Positions 28,576 through 37,353 of a stretch of 64,000 bases of DNA are shown piece by piece. The stretch is from NCBI RefSeq assembly GCF_019219025.1, contig NZ_JAHUWN010000026.1:1-64000 (forward strand), given 5' to 3'. The translations under genes were made by a program, and so were the position numbers. Under the pieces are notes generated by a model, which was not told where the DNA came from, searched no databases, and saw nothing but the letters and a program-made list of their open reading frames with translations. Every line of letters begins with the position of its first letter. Position 1 is the stretch's first letter. The DNA comes from Bacillus sp. sid0103. GTDB taxonomy: Bacteria; Bacillota; Bacilli; Bacillales_B; DSM-18226.

Positions 28576-29157
28576 ATGGAACCATTAAAGATTCATAAAG
28601 GACTAGTTTTTCCATTAAACCGTTCAAACGTTGATACGGATCAAATTATCCCTAAGCAGTTTCTAAAGCGGATTGAACGCAGTGGTTTCGGCCAATTCCT
28701 TTTTTATCATTGGCGTTTTGATGATGAAGGAAATCTTCGTCCTGATTTTTCATTAAATAATCCGAAATATAAAGGCGCATCCATTTTGGTTGCCGGTGAA
28801 AACTTTGGTTGTGGCTCTTCTCGTGAGCATGCTCCATGGGCGGTTCAAGATTTTGGTTTTAAAATTGTCATCGCCCCAAGTTTTGCTGACATTTTTAAAA
28901 ACAATTGTGTGAAAAATGGGATTCTCCCTATTCAGGTTAGTGACGAGCAAGTTCAGTACATCATTAGAAAAGCAGAATCGGAAGAATACGAATTAACCGT
29001 GGACCTTGAGAATCAAGTGGTTTCTGATAATGAGGGCTTCAAGGTTACTTTCGAGATTGCCCCTTACCCTAAAGTTATGCTCCTAAATGGCTGGGATGAG
29101 ATTGGCGTCACTTTAACCTACGAAGATAAAATTGCATCATATGAACTAAGTAGATAA
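28576..29157 (+). CDS. leuD: 3-isopropylmalate dehydratase, small subunit
   Basis: A 193-residue swivel-domain subunit. DTDQIIPKQFLKRI (near 16-29) and the substrate loop GCGSSREHAPWA (near 76-87) are the family signatures. CAGGAGG precedes the ATG. Last gene of the operon, with a clear terminator two bases later. Confidence 0.96.
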   Translation: MEPLKIHKGLVFPLNRSNVDTDQIIPKQFLKRIERSGFGQFLFYHWRFDDEGNLRPDFSLNNPKYKGASILVAGENFGCGSSREHAPWAVQDFGFKIVIAPSFADIFKNNCVKNGILPIQVSDEQVQYIIRKAESEEYELTVDLENQVVSDNEGFKVTFEIAPYPKVMLLNGWDEIGVTLTYEDKIASYELSR

Positions 29158-29159
29158 TA

Positions 29160-29195
29160 AAAAATGAGCTTGGGAACCCAGGCTCATTTTTTTTA
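29160..29195 (+). terminator. Terminator of the ilv-leu operon
   Basis: AAAATGAGCTTGGG and CCCAGGCTCATTTT pair around AAC with a T8 tract. Confidence 0.93.
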
Positions 29196-29214
29196 ATTGG
29201 AGAAAGAACACATT

Positions 29215-29790
29215 TCACAACTCGTTTAATATATTTTTATTCTCAGATTCTTCGTTAAAGGTTAAAACCTCATCCACCGGCTCGTAGGATTTACCATAAA
29301 AGTGGTGATCTTTATAGGTGTGAATTATATCATATGTTTGTTTAATTGCTTCAAAAATCATTTCTTCGGATTCATTATTTGGTGCCCAATAGAGAATTTC
29401 CATCCTATTGACCTCATTTGTCGCCAATGATTTCCTCTCATATCCAATGGACACGGCGTGCTCGAATTTTTCTCGTTTATAAAAATGGAGACGTTTTTCA
29501 GTATCGCTATCCTCATAATTCACTGGCTCCACTTCAAGGATAATTGGCTTTCCTTTTTGTTTTAACTTTTCCAATAGTTTATGACCTAATCCCTCACCAC
29601 GGGCATTTTTTGAAACAAATAAATAATCAATAAATACAAACTTTTCTAGTTCAGCATACATTAAAACATGATTCGGTCCCTCATCCTTATGATAGATGTT
29701 TGATCGCTCTTTCAGTAAGGTTTCCATATGTGCTCTTGATTTCATTTCTTCAACAGGAAAATACTGATTCAACTTTTCATACCAATGCAT
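29215..29790 (-). CDS. GNAT family N-acetyltransferase
   Basis: A 191-residue GNAT enzyme. The acetyl-CoA loop is ARGEGLGHKLLEKL (V-x-x-x-x-R-x-x-G-x-G pattern) near 64-77, after strand FIDYLFVSKN, and the fold closes with LHFYKREKFEHA. The C-terminal ~70 residues are a helical extension. AAGGAG lies seven bases before the ATG at 29790; the ATG at 29796 would be only one base from it. Substrate unknown. The DUF3892 gene lies just upstream on the same strand. Confidence 0.82.
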   Translation of the reverse strand: MHWYEKLNQYFPVEEMKSRAHMETLLKERSNIYHKDEGPNHVLMYAELEKFVFIDYLFVSKNARGEGLGHKLLEKLKQKGKPIILEVEPVNYEDSDTEKRLHFYKREKFEHAVSIGYERKSLATNEVNRMEILYWAPNNESEEMIFEAIKQTYDIIHTYKDHHFYGKSYEPVDEVLTFNEESENKNILNEL

Positions 29791-29801
29791 GGACATACTC
29801 C

Positions 29802-30116
29802 TTAAAAACCAGGTAATTGATCCAGATTATTTTCTTTAATTCCATCTGGTTCACTACGGATAATGTCGCGCCCATATTTGTGGAAGACATCCACATGAGC
29901 AATCTTTCCATCTTTTGCTTCATTTAAGGCTGTAATATAATCCAACTCGCGGCCAGTACTGGTCTTAAAAGCAATAATATCACCATCATCGTTTTTCCTA
30001 ACGGACACGAACTCCTCTTTGCCATCAGGATTACTCTGTCCCGCTTCCAGTTGAGCTTGCTGCCGGCTGGCTTGCTTGTACTCATCATAAATTTTTTCAT
30101 AATCTTTTTGTACCAT
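29802..30116 (-). CDS. DUF3892 domain protein
   Basis: A 104-residue protein. Its C-terminal ~65 residues (VRKNDDGDIIAFKT, then ALNEAKDGKIAHVDV, then SEPDGIKENNLDQLP) match the DUF3892 pattern, which is common in spore formers and has no known function. The ATG at 30116 is chosen because GGAGGTG lies seven bases upstream; the open frame runs to 30173 without a site. Probably cotranscribed with the GNAT gene 11 bases downstream. Confidence 0.75.
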   Translation of the reverse strand: MVQKDYEKIYDEYKQASRQQAQLEAGQSNPDGKEEFVSVRKNDDGDIIAFKTSTGRELDYITALNEAKDGKIAHVDVFHKYGRDIIRSEPDGIKENNLDQLPGF

Positions 30117-30443
30117 CACTTCCACCTCCGAACGTTTGTTAGTATTTTTGACAATTGGAGCGGTTTTACTCATAAAAAAATGGCCCTTCGCACATTAAAT
30201 CGGAAGGGCTGTTCACAAAATATTCAGTACTCCGCGCGGCTTTTAAAAAAATCAAAAAGGACCAATACTGGCCCTTTAAAAAGTGTTTATAACGTGTAAA
30301 ATACCATTACACTAATTAGAAATTAAGCTCTCCTTTTATTAAAGTAAATTCAGGAAGATTTTCCTCTAAAATGGTAAATATTATTTATCACCGAAAAATG
30401 TCATAATACTTTTAATAAGAATGAATTTTGGAGTGAGAAATGA
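30117..30443. other. Intergenic stretch with two minus-strand terminator-like hairpins
   Basis: On the minus strand AGCCCTTCC pairs with GAAGGGCC (30182-30211) followed by ATTTTTTT, and AAAGGGCCA pairs with TGGTCCTTT (about 30268-30290) followed by a T-rich stretch. No minus-strand gene lies upstream for them to end. The rest is AT-rich and without a gene. Confidence 0.5.
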
Positions 30444-32015
30444 TTGCTTTATTTAGAGAAAAACCATGATCCAAGAAAGAACGCGGCAATCCTTGCCCAA
30501 TTTACTGACCATCAACTTGACCTCACAAATGAATTACAAGAATCCGAACATCTTTTCAATCGATTACGAAAATATGATAACGCTCTTCGGCCAAAGGAAG
30601 TTCGTCGACTAACAGGTTCATTGGGTCAAAAAATGACAGCAGCTATTTTTCGCCTCTTATCGACCACTGCCAATTCTGATGATCTAGTAAAGATTAAGAT
30701 AGATCCAGAAGGAAATGTAATTCCAGATTGGAAGAGAATGCTGGACGAAGAATATTTGAACTTACATAAAAATGTCGTGAAAGAGGTCAATGTTGAAGAT
30801 TTTGGGGCAATTGGCGATGGAAAGACGGACAACACTAATGCCTTTAAAAGTGCGATTGGCAATGGCAATGTGAAAGTAGTTATCCCTGCTGGAGTATATA
30901 TCACAAAGGGAATCCAACTACCCTCCTGGACAATGCTTGTTGGGGCAGGAAAAGGTTTGACGACCATTAAACTTCACGATTCTTCCAGAAAAGGTACCCG
31001 TCTCATTACTAACACGAATCATTGGCAAGGAAACCACCATCTTTTTGTCAGTGGCTTAAGTTTGGACTGGAATATAGAAAGGCTTGGCAACGTGGCGAAA
31101 ACCAGTACCTGGGGGAATCATTCAAGCTGTTTAACCTATGCAAATGTGACATATGGCTGGGTTATGGATGTCGAAGCGATAAATCCAGGACTGCACTGCT
31201 TTGACATTTCATCAACTTTGTATAACTATGCTGGTGACGGCTTCCGTGCTCGCGGCGGCAGCAAATATGTCTGGCTTGATAACTTAACAGGTTATGGTTT
31301 TGGCGATGATGGGATCACCACCCATCACAGTAATTGTATCTTCATCACTCGCTGCCATATGTGTGATCCGAGTGGACGAGCCCATCGAAAGGGTTTTTCT
31401 AATTCGAACGGAATTGAAGTTGATGATGGTTCGAGAAATGTGGTGCTTGTTAATAATTCTTCAGCCCGATGCTTTGGCGGGGTGGAGATTAAAGCACATG
31501 AAAATTCTTCAGCCGCTTCAAATGTACATATAATTGGACATATTTCTGTCAACGACAACCGATCGTTTAATTTCAGGCATATTGGACATCACAAAAGTAC
31601 AGAGTCTGAATCAAAAACTGCCCACAATATTATGGCGACGAATCTACTTTCAATTGCTCCGATTTATACAGAATTATATACAGGTTCTACGCCGCGCGGA
31701 ATGGTGATCTCCGCTTATAAAAATGTTGTGATTAACCATTTTACGTTGATTGGAGATCCTGGTTATAACTACGATGGATATCCAGTCGTTGCCGTTCAGT
31801 ATCGGGCTAGAAACGTCCTGTTAAATCATATTTCGTTCAGAGGTTTTAAAAAAGCTGGGAGCAATATTAAAGTCTTCGGTGGTAAAAATCGGGCCGATTC
31901 CATTCAAATCTATGATGTGAAGAGTGTAAATTCTGCTCCAAAAGCAATCGAGGTCGGCTCAGGTATCAACGATGTTACAATTGAAAATAAAAAAAGCGTA
32001 CACAACTATTTGTGA
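30444..32015 (+). CDS. Parallel beta-helix protein of the pectate lyase superfamily
   Basis: A 523-residue protein. Residues ~112-190 show the Pectate_lyase_3 opening VEDFGAIGDGKTDNTNAFKSA and PAGVYITKG, and the rest is a repetitive beta-helix (GDGFRARGGSKYVWLDNL, GIEVDDGSRNVVLVNNSS). The first ~110 residues are helical and unusual for the family. No signal peptide is visible, so export is unclear. TTG at 30444 follows GGAG at ten bases; a nearby ATG in another frame ends early. Such folds occur in polysaccharide lyases, epimerases and phage tail spikes; no phage genes are adjacent. Confidence 0.75.
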   Translation: MLYLEKNHDPRKNAAILAQFTDHQLDLTNELQESEHLFNRLRKYDNALRPKEVRRLTGSLGQKMTAAIFRLLSTTANSDDLVKIKIDPEGNVIPDWKRMLDEEYLNLHKNVVKEVNVEDFGAIGDGKTDNTNAFKSAIGNGNVKVVIPAGVYITKGIQLPSWTMLVGAGKGLTTIKLHDSSRKGTRLITNTNHWQGNHHLFVSGLSLDWNIERLGNVAKTSTWGNHSSCLTYANVTYGWVMDVEAINPGLHCFDISSTLYNYAGDGFRARGGSKYVWLDNLTGYGFGDDGITTHHSNCIFITRCHMCDPSGRAHRKGFSNSNGIEVDDGSRNVVLVNNSSARCFGGVEIKAHENSSAASNVHIIGHISVNDNRSFNFRHIGHHKSTESESKTAHNIMATNLLSIAPIYTELYTGSTPRGMVISAYKNVVINHFTLIGDPGYNYDGYPVVAVQYRARNVLLNHISFRGFKKAGSNIKVFGGKNRADSIQIYDVKSVNSAPKAIEVGSGINDVTIENKKSVHNYL

Positions 32016-32031
32016 CGCTTTTCCTCTTTTT
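31991..32031 (+). terminator. Terminator in the overlap of two convergent genes
   Basis: AAAAGCGT pairs with ACGCTTTT and CACA with TGTG; CCTCTTTTT follows. It lies inside the last codons of the beta-helix gene and the converging DUF1836 gene. Confidence 0.65.
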
Positions 32032-32596
32032 GGACAGTTATTTCATCGACCAATTTTTCCGCTACTTTCCGATATAAATTACTCATATGAACAAGTGAGG
32101 AGATCATTAACACTTGCTCAAGATACGACGAATTTCCCTTTTCATCCCCACTGATTTCTTCTTTAACGTCCGTTACTCTTTCCTCGATATCTACTTTGAA
32201 ATCCTCGACATTTTGGCGGGTTAAATGTAGATAACTCGTATAAAAAGCATTGAGATCAATCTCCTCATTGATAATTTTTTGATTGATCCCAGCAAGGGTA
32301 GTTTTAATATCATTGATAGAAAGTGCCCCTTTTAATTGGTAGATCAAACTCATTAAGATGAGATGCTCCTTTGAATACTTTTTATTTTGGATTGGAAAAA
32401 TGAGTTTTCCTTTCGCGTAATTATTGATCATCGTTTTGGTGAGGACCTTATCATCTTCATTCCGTTTTGATCCCATGAATTTATTTTCAAATAATTGAAT
32501 GACCTGGTCCATATATAAATCGAGCTGTGGGATTTCCTCTAACGCAAAATTCGCTTCTAAGCAGAGTTGTTCAATAATTTGATTGATACGTTCCAT
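32006..32596 (-). CDS. DUF1836 domain protein
   Basis: A 196-residue soluble protein. TKTMINNYAKGKLIFP at about 53-68 and KYSKEHLILMSLIYQLKG at about 73-90 are the hallmark of DUF1836, a family with a probable helix-turn-helix N-terminal part. The C-terminus is acidic and helical. GGAG lies eight bases before the ATG. A regulatory role is inferred only. The 3' end overlaps the beta-helix gene by ten bases. Confidence 0.8.
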   Translation of the reverse strand: MERINQIIEQLCLEANFALEEIPQLDLYMDQVIQLFENKFMGSKRNEDDKVLTKTMINNYAKGKLIFPIQNKKYSKEHLILMSLIYQLKGALSINDIKTTLAGINQKIINEEIDLNAFYTSYLHLTRQNVEDFKVDIEERVTDVKEEISGDEKGNSSYLEQVLMISSLVHMSNLYRKVAEKLVDEITVQKEEKRHK

Positions 32597-32651
32597 TCAT
32601 TTTTCTCCGTTCCTTGTCGTTATTTTTTTATTATACCTAAAGATATATCAA

Positions 32652-32680
32652 TTGACTAGATGTTGATGTACTAGTATTAT
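32652..32680 (+). promoter_or_regulatory. Sigma-A promoter for trhA
   Basis: TTGACT, 17 bp, TATTAT, 46 bp before the trhA start. Confidence 0.6.
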
Positions 32681-32726
32681 TATAAGTAGTTATTAAAACT
32701 ACGTGTTGTGCTAGGAGGCATTATTA

Positions 32727-33374
32727 ATGAGCAATTACATTCGGGAACCAATCAATGGACTGACCCATTTAGCTGGAGCTATTTTAGCCTTTGTCGGACT
32801 TCTTGCAATGGTAATAAAAGCAGCTGCAACAACCAATTCACCCACTTCTATAACTGCGGTCATTATTTTCGGGGTAAGTATGATTCTTCTTTATTCTGCA
32901 TCGGCAACCTATCATATGGTGATTGCTCGCGATAAGGTTATTGCCTTTTTACGGCGGCTTGATCACTCGATGATCTTCATTTTAATAGCCGGAACGTATA
33001 CTCCATTTTGCTTTATAAGTTTGAACGGAAAAATTGGCGCGATTCTATTTTCAATTATTTCGGGAATTGCGATTAGCGGAGTTGTTTTTAAAATGGTCTG
33101 GTTTAATTGCCCGCGCTGGATTTCTACTGCCTTGTATTTAGCGATGGGCTGGATGATTGTGTTTGTTTTCTCACCACTCACTAGCAGCTTAAATCCAATC
33201 GGTCTATTTTTGCTAATCCTCGGTGGAGTTTTTTATACCATTGGCGGGGTCATCTATGGTGCAAAGCCTAGGTTTTTACAGTCCAAATACATGGGCTTTC
33301 ATGAAATCTTTCATATTTTCATTTTGCTGGGAAGTTTGGCGCATTTTTTAACCGTGTTCCTATACGTCATTTAA
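32727..33374 (+). CDS. trhA: Hemolysin III / PAQR-type membrane protein TrhA
   Basis: A 215-residue protein with seven hydrophobic segments. The family marks are NGLTHLAGA near 9-17, SATYHM near 60-65, LRRLDHSMIFILIAGTYTPF near 76-95 and the C-terminal HEIFHIF. The conserved His, Asp and Ser residues are those that bind zinc in PAQR proteins. Bacterial members are tied to membrane fluidity and lipid homeostasis. AGGAGG precedes the ATG; own promoter and terminator. Confidence 0.92.
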   Translation: MSNYIREPINGLTHLAGAILAFVGLLAMVIKAAATTNSPTSITAVIIFGVSMILLYSASATYHMVIARDKVIAFLRRLDHSMIFILIAGTYTPFCFISLNGKIGAILFSIISGIAISGVVFKMVWFNCPRWISTALYLAMGWMIVFVFSPLTSSLNPIGLFLLILGGVFYTIGGVIYGAKPRFLQSKYMGFHEIFHIFILLGSLAHFLTVFLYVI

Positions 33375-33385
33375 TGTTGAAGATT

Positions 33386-33412
33386 AAAACGCCCTCTTTG
33401 ATGGCGTTTTTT
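33386..33412 (+). terminator. Terminator of trhA
   Basis: AAAACGCC and GGCGTTTT pair around CTCTTTGAT, with T6. Confidence 0.9.
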
Positions 33413-33487
33413 GTTTCTGAAATAAACTTTTTACCCTTGGGACAAAATAACACCAATTAGCACCACAAAAAGATAGAGGTGTTCCTG

Positions 33488-34309
33488 TTGCTTCGATTGA
33501 TTTTTCAACTGATCGTGATTGGACTTTGTTCGATGTTATTCGGATTTGCTTTTAATACTTTTCTTATTCCCCATCAACTTACCTCTGGTGGTGTGACCGG
33601 CATCGCCTTTTTTATTCACCATTTTTTAGATATCAATACTGGGTCGATTATTCTGCTCATCAATATTCCCTTATTTTTATTAGGATTAAAATACTTAGGA
33701 AAAAAATTTATTTTGCTGACTGGTTATGCTGTTTTTGTATTATCATTCAGTATGAAGTTCATTCCGATTCATCCTATTAGCGATGACATTCTTCTATCTT
33801 CCATCATTGGAGGTGCACTTTATGGAATTGCAGTGGGCCTTATCATTCGGATTGGGGGTTCAACTGGAGGAACGGATATTGTAAGTCTTACTCTTGCAAA
33901 AAAAAAGAATTTGCAGGTTGGCTTTTTAAATATTTGTATGAACTTTTTAGTAGTGGGGATTTCCGGATTGGTTTTTGGATGGGGTATCACACTTTATACG
34001 ATTATCGCTATCTATGTATCCGGCCGCGCGGTTGATATGGTTTACACGAATCAAAATAAATTAACGTTAACGATTGTGACCGATAAATATGAAGAGCTTA
34101 CAGATGCACTTATTCACTTGCATGCTCGTGGGGTTACAGTAACGGATGCTGAAGGAGCTTACACCCATAAGCCCAAAAAGGTATTAACCACAGTGATTAC
34201 CAAATTCGAATTAAATGAAACAAAACATACTATTAGAAAGGTGGACCAGAAGGCGTTTGTGAATATCATGCAGACAATGGAAGTGATGGGGCGCTTCCGG
34301 AAAGATTGA
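33488..34309 (+). CDS. YitT family membrane protein (DUF161/DUF2179)
   Basis: A 273-residue protein: about five or six membrane segments (residues 1-180) with GFAFNTFLIPHQLTSGGVTGIA near 20-41 and RIGGSTGGTDIV near 123-134, then a soluble C-terminal DUF2179 domain (~195-273) with KVLTTVITKFE. TTG at 33488 is chosen since AGAGGTG ends six bases before; GTG at 33479 overlaps that site. Bacillus has several paralogues of unknown role, possibly transport. Confidence 0.88.
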   Translation: MLRLIFQLIVIGLCSMLFGFAFNTFLIPHQLTSGGVTGIAFFIHHFLDINTGSIILLINIPLFLLGLKYLGKKFILLTGYAVFVLSFSMKFIPIHPISDDILLSSIIGGALYGIAVGLIIRIGGSTGGTDIVSLTLAKKKNLQVGFLNICMNFLVVGISGLVFGWGITLYTIIAIYVSGRAVDMVYTNQNKLTLTIVTDKYEELTDALIHLHARGVTVTDAEGAYTHKPKKVLTTVITKFELNETKHTIRKVDQKAFVNIMQTMEVMGRFRKD

Positions 34310-34360
34310 ATTGGCATATGCCCGTTTTGCTTAATTTTTTGTTTGAATGGGATTGCGTCT

Positions 34361-34563
34361 CCTACGGTTACCGCTAAACCATTTTTTAGCCTTCACGGGC
34401 ATCATACAAGTCCTATGGTTACCGCTAAACCATTTTTTTAGCCTTCACGGGCATCATACGCGTCTTATGATTACCGCTAAACCATTTTTTTAGCCTTCAC
34501 GGGCATCATACAAGTCCTATGGTTACCGCTGAACCAATTTCCCATCCTTAACGGGAACCATAA
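34361..34563. repeat. Four tandem copies of a ~52-bp unit
   Basis: Units start at 34361, 34412, 34464 and 34516 and share GGTTACCGCTAAACC and CCTTCACGGGCATCAT. The fourth has drifted (GAACCAATTTCCC). ATGGTT/AACCAT inside each unit can pair into a small hairpin. Spacing of 51-52 bp is near five helical turns. It fills the gap between yitT and the DUF488 gene; nothing else is there. Confidence 0.92.
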
Positions 34564-34584
34564 GCTTGAGGTCCCTCCCAAATT

Positions 34585-34959
34585 TCATCGTTCCATCCCA
34601 ACTAATCTTCCAAGTTCCTCCATCAAAACCAGAGCGTGATTATGGACCGGGTCCTTCGCTCCATAAAGGAGTGTGACGGGACCCCTAAGTGCCATTTCAA
34701 TAATCTGCCGGATATACTCCCGCTTCTGTTCATCCGAGCGCAGCTCTTCAAGGTATCTACTACGAAATTCTTCAAATAGCTCAGGCTTATGACAAAACCA
34801 CTTCCGCAGTTCATTGCTCGGAGCTAGATCCTTAAACCAATACGAAAGCTTCGCTGCATCCTTCGAAATTCCCCTCGGCCAAAGGCGGTCAACTAAAACT
34901 CTACATCCATCCATTTCCTCATTGGGCTCATAGACCCTCTTCATAAATAAATTAGCCAT
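34585..34959 (-). CDS. DUF488 family protein
   Basis: A 124-residue protein with the DUF488 signature RVLVDRLWPRGISKD (near 21-35) and YWFKDLAPSNELRKWFCH (near 41-58). The ATG at 34959 follows GGAGGGG; the open frame extends to 35082 without a site. Related to E. coli YeaO; function unknown. Upstream (34960-35131) there is only a hairpin TGGACAAAC / GTTTGTCCA at 35013-35036 and short GGTGTCAGGCACC-type palindromes. Confidence 0.85.
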   Translation of the reverse strand: MANLFMKRVYEPNEEMDGCRVLVDRLWPRGISKDAAKLSYWFKDLAPSNELRKWFCHKPELFEEFRSRYLEELRSDEQKREYIRQIIEMALRGPVTLLYGAKDPVHNHALVLMEELGRLVGMER

Positions 34960-35131
34960 ACTTCCCCTCCAATTGATGCCAGGCATCCTATTATTCAAGT
35001 GTCCACTCCGTATGGACAAACTCGTATGTTTGTCCACGAATGGTGTCAGGCACCCAATGGGTGTTAATGGCACTATTGGCACCTATTCCAGCCAATGCCA
35101 CCTAACGCCATCAACTGCCACCAAAACCTAA

Positions 35132-35362
35132 TCAGTCTTCGTCCTTTACGTCGATGCTTTCTGGGATGGGTTCGTTGAGGATTTCTTCGATTAGTTGTTT
35201 GTATTTTTCCATTTGTTTTAGGTGGGTGTTGAATTGTTCTTTGTAGATCAGGTACTCCTCCCCATCAAATAGGGCGCGAATTTTCTTTTGTTGGATGAGG
35301 CTTTTGATGGTTGCCTCGGGTACCGATAAATACTCTGCTGTCTCTTTCATTGTTAAATACAA
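35132..35362 (-). CDS. Small helix-turn-helix protein, excisionase-like
   Basis: A 76-residue protein whose first ~50 residues fit the HTH_17/MerR-like fold of excisionases: TMKETAEYLSVPEATIKSLIQQKKI, then GEEYLIYKEQF. The acidic tail may be a coiled coil. TTG at 35362 follows GAGGAG, which lies at the end of the P1 peptidase gene five bases upstream, so it is the third gene of that operon. No integrase is near; a regulator of the peptidase operon is possible. Confidence 0.75.
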   Translation of the reverse strand: MYLTMKETAEYLSVPEATIKSLIQQKKIRALFDGEEYLIYKEQFNTHLKQMEKYKQLIEEILNEPIPESIDVKDED

Positions 35363-35367
35363 TTTGG

Positions 35368-36396
35368 TTACTCCTCTGGTAAGAAATTGATTTGCGGGAC
35401 TACTCGGCTTGCTCTTCCTTTTGTTGTATCCGCTTGTGATAATGAATTAAGAATGGCTTCCTCTACTGCTTCCGCTGCCGCTCTAAAAAGCTGATTCATC
35501 ATTGGATGGTCCTCACGTAGTTGGGAGCGAGTTTCAATCTTCTCATCCGAAAAGTGAGCAATTTTGTGGGCCGTTGAAAAAGCAATCACAATATCCCCGC
35601 TGCCATGACTAAAATGACTGCCGGTGCGGCCAAGACCAATGCCGCACCGTTTTGCCAATCGCTTTAATTGCCGGTCACTTAAGGGTGCATCGGTTGCCAA
35701 AACAATGATAATGGAACCATCGGATGTTTCTGACAATCCTTCCCCCTCTGAATAACGAAACCTTTGAAATTCTTCCGTTTTGCCAAAATTGCTGAGAACA
35801 AGGCAGCCGACCGTGTTCTCTTCCACGATTCGGGAGGATGAACCAATCCCGCCTTTATAACCAAAGCAAACCATGCCTTTTCCAGCTCCAACCGCCCCTT
35901 CAACCGCCTGATGTTCCGATGCATTCTTGATTGCCTCAATGGCATGCTCTGGTTTTACTGGAAATAAACGAATGGAATTTAAGTAACTATCATTGCATTC
36001 CCCTACGACTATGTTAATCGTTCCAGTGGTATCGCCAATTTCCTGATTTTCTCCCAGCATGTATTCCAACACTCCCTGGGTGACTGCCGGTACCGCGAAG
36101 GTATTTGTTAACATGATGGGCGATTCAATTACACCTAATTCATTTACTTGCACAAGTCCTGCCGTTTTTCCAAAACCATTAATAACATAACTTGCAGCTG
36201 TTACTTTTTCTTTAAACAAATTGCCTTTATGAGGCAGTATCGCCGTTACACCTGTACATGCATACTCTTCGCCAGACTCATTTAACGGGTAGTCCAGTGT
36301 TACATGTCCTACCATCAAATCCTCAACATCCGTTATACAGTTTTTCCTTCCAGTTGGCAGTTTTCCAACGACGATACCCTTATCCCTAACCTTCAT
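35368..36396 (-). CDS. P1 family peptidase (DmpA/S58 type)
   Basis: A 342-residue member of the Ntn-hydrolase-like S58 family. The opening NCITDVEDLMVGHVTLDYP, the CTGVTAILPH stretch and the self-cleavage region GGIGSSSR (near 202-209), whose Ser becomes the N-terminal nucleophile, are typical. The family releases N-terminal residues or cleaves beta-aminopeptides. The start overlaps the dipeptidase stop as ATGA, so the two are coupled; joint peptide scavenging is likely. Confidence 0.88.
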   Translation of the reverse strand: MKVRDKGIVVGKLPTGRKNCITDVEDLMVGHVTLDYPLNESGEEYACTGVTAILPHKGNLFKEKVTAASYVINGFGKTAGLVQVNELGVIESPIMLTNTFAVPAVTQGVLEYMLGENQEIGDTTGTINIVVGECNDSYLNSIRLFPVKPEHAIEAIKNASEHQAVEGAVGAGKGMVCFGYKGGIGSSSRIVEENTVGCLVLSNFGKTEEFQRFRYSEGEGLSETSDGSIIIVLATDAPLSDRQLKRLAKRCGIGLGRTGSHFSHGSGDIVIAFSTAHKIAHFSDEKIETRSQLREDHPMMNQLFRAAAEAVEEAILNSLSQADTTKGRASRVVPQINFLPEE

Positions 36397-37328
36397 CGGA
36401 AAATCCCTGGCCTATGGTCCAGAAAGTTTTGATAAGCAAATCCGCGGACAACCTCTTCAGGGTAATACTTTAAGAGTTCATTGATAAGATTTTGACTTTT
36501 GGAGGCATCCTCTAAATTAGTGATAAAGGTCGAAATCCCATCGAAATCTGATCCAAAACCAATTTGTTTAACTCCGCCTAATGAGCACAGGTGATCAATA
36601 TGTCTCACTAAATCTGAAATCGTTACTTCTCCTGATTCTTTCACAAAAGGTGGATGATAAACGATATGAATCAAGCCGCCCTTTGCAAACATAGCCTGAG
36701 CCTGTTCATCCGTTAAATTACGTAAATGGTTGCAAAGTGCCCGAGCATTAGAGTGACTGGCAATCGGATATTTGGCTAATTCAATGACCTCCCAAATCCC
36801 CTTGTCGCTCAAATGAGAAACATCAGTCAGAATTTGATGTTCGTTATTAAACTTGACAATCTCTTTTCCGAACAGAGTCAGCCCTGCGCCGCGCGGTTCC
36901 CCTGCACCATCTGCAGCGAGATTAGCTGGGTTCCATGTCAACCCAACAGAACGAACCCCGAGCTGGTAAAGAATATGAAGTTTCGCTAAGTCGTTGCCAA
37001 TCGCATCCACGCCTTCAAGTGTTAACATGGCACCGATTTGGCCAATTTTTAAGCGATCAAAATCCGACCATTCTTTGATATGGACCATGTCTGGATTTTT
37101 AGCGAGCACTTCTTTGTAAAAATAATCGATCTGCTCGAGGGCCACTTGAAATTTCTGATCTCCCTTGATTTCAGGTTCAATAAATATTGCAAAGCACTGG
37201 ACTTTGATTTGGCCTCGTTGTAACCGTGTTTTATTTGTATGTAATTCCGGCGCATCTGCAAACCGGAGTTTACCTTGCGCTTCTTGGAGTTTCATTAGGG
37301 CATCACAATGTAAGTCAATGATATTCAT
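36393..37328 (-). CDS. Membrane-type dipeptidase (M19)
   Basis: A 311-residue zinc dipeptidase of the renal dipeptidase family. DLHCD at 4-8 gives the first metal ligands, LEGVDAIG the bridging Glu, SHSNARALCNHLRNLTDEQ (near 190) the His and Arg residues, and GFGSDFDGI (near 262) the Asp. There is no signal peptide, so it acts in the cytoplasm. The start ATG at 37328 follows AAAGGAG; an ORF extension to 37400 is encoded by MITE copy B and is not part of the gene. Confidence 0.9.
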   Translation of the reverse strand: MNIIDLHCDALMKLQEAQGKLRFADAPELHTNKTRLQRGQIKVQCFAIFIEPEIKGDQKFQVALEQIDYFYKEVLAKNPDMVHIKEWSDFDRLKIGQIGAMLTLEGVDAIGNDLAKLHILYQLGVRSVGLTWNPANLAADGAGEPRGAGLTLFGKEIVKFNNEHQILTDVSHLSDKGIWEVIELAKYPIASHSNARALCNHLRNLTDEQAQAMFAKGGLIHIVYHPPFVKESGEVTISDLVRHIDHLCSLGGVKQIGFGSDFDGISTFITNLEDASKSQNLINELLKYYPEEVVRGFAYQNFLDHRPGIFR

Positions 37329-37353
37329 GTAGCGTCGTCTCCTTTTTATAAAA

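Noticed and set aside
30444..32015. Prophage tail spike locus
   Set aside because: Only the beta-helix fold hints at this; no structural, lysis or integrase genes lie around it.
35132..35362. Mark of an integrated element (excisionase)
   Set aside because: The fold is excisionase-like, but no integrase or attachment site is near and the gene is coupled to a peptidase operon.
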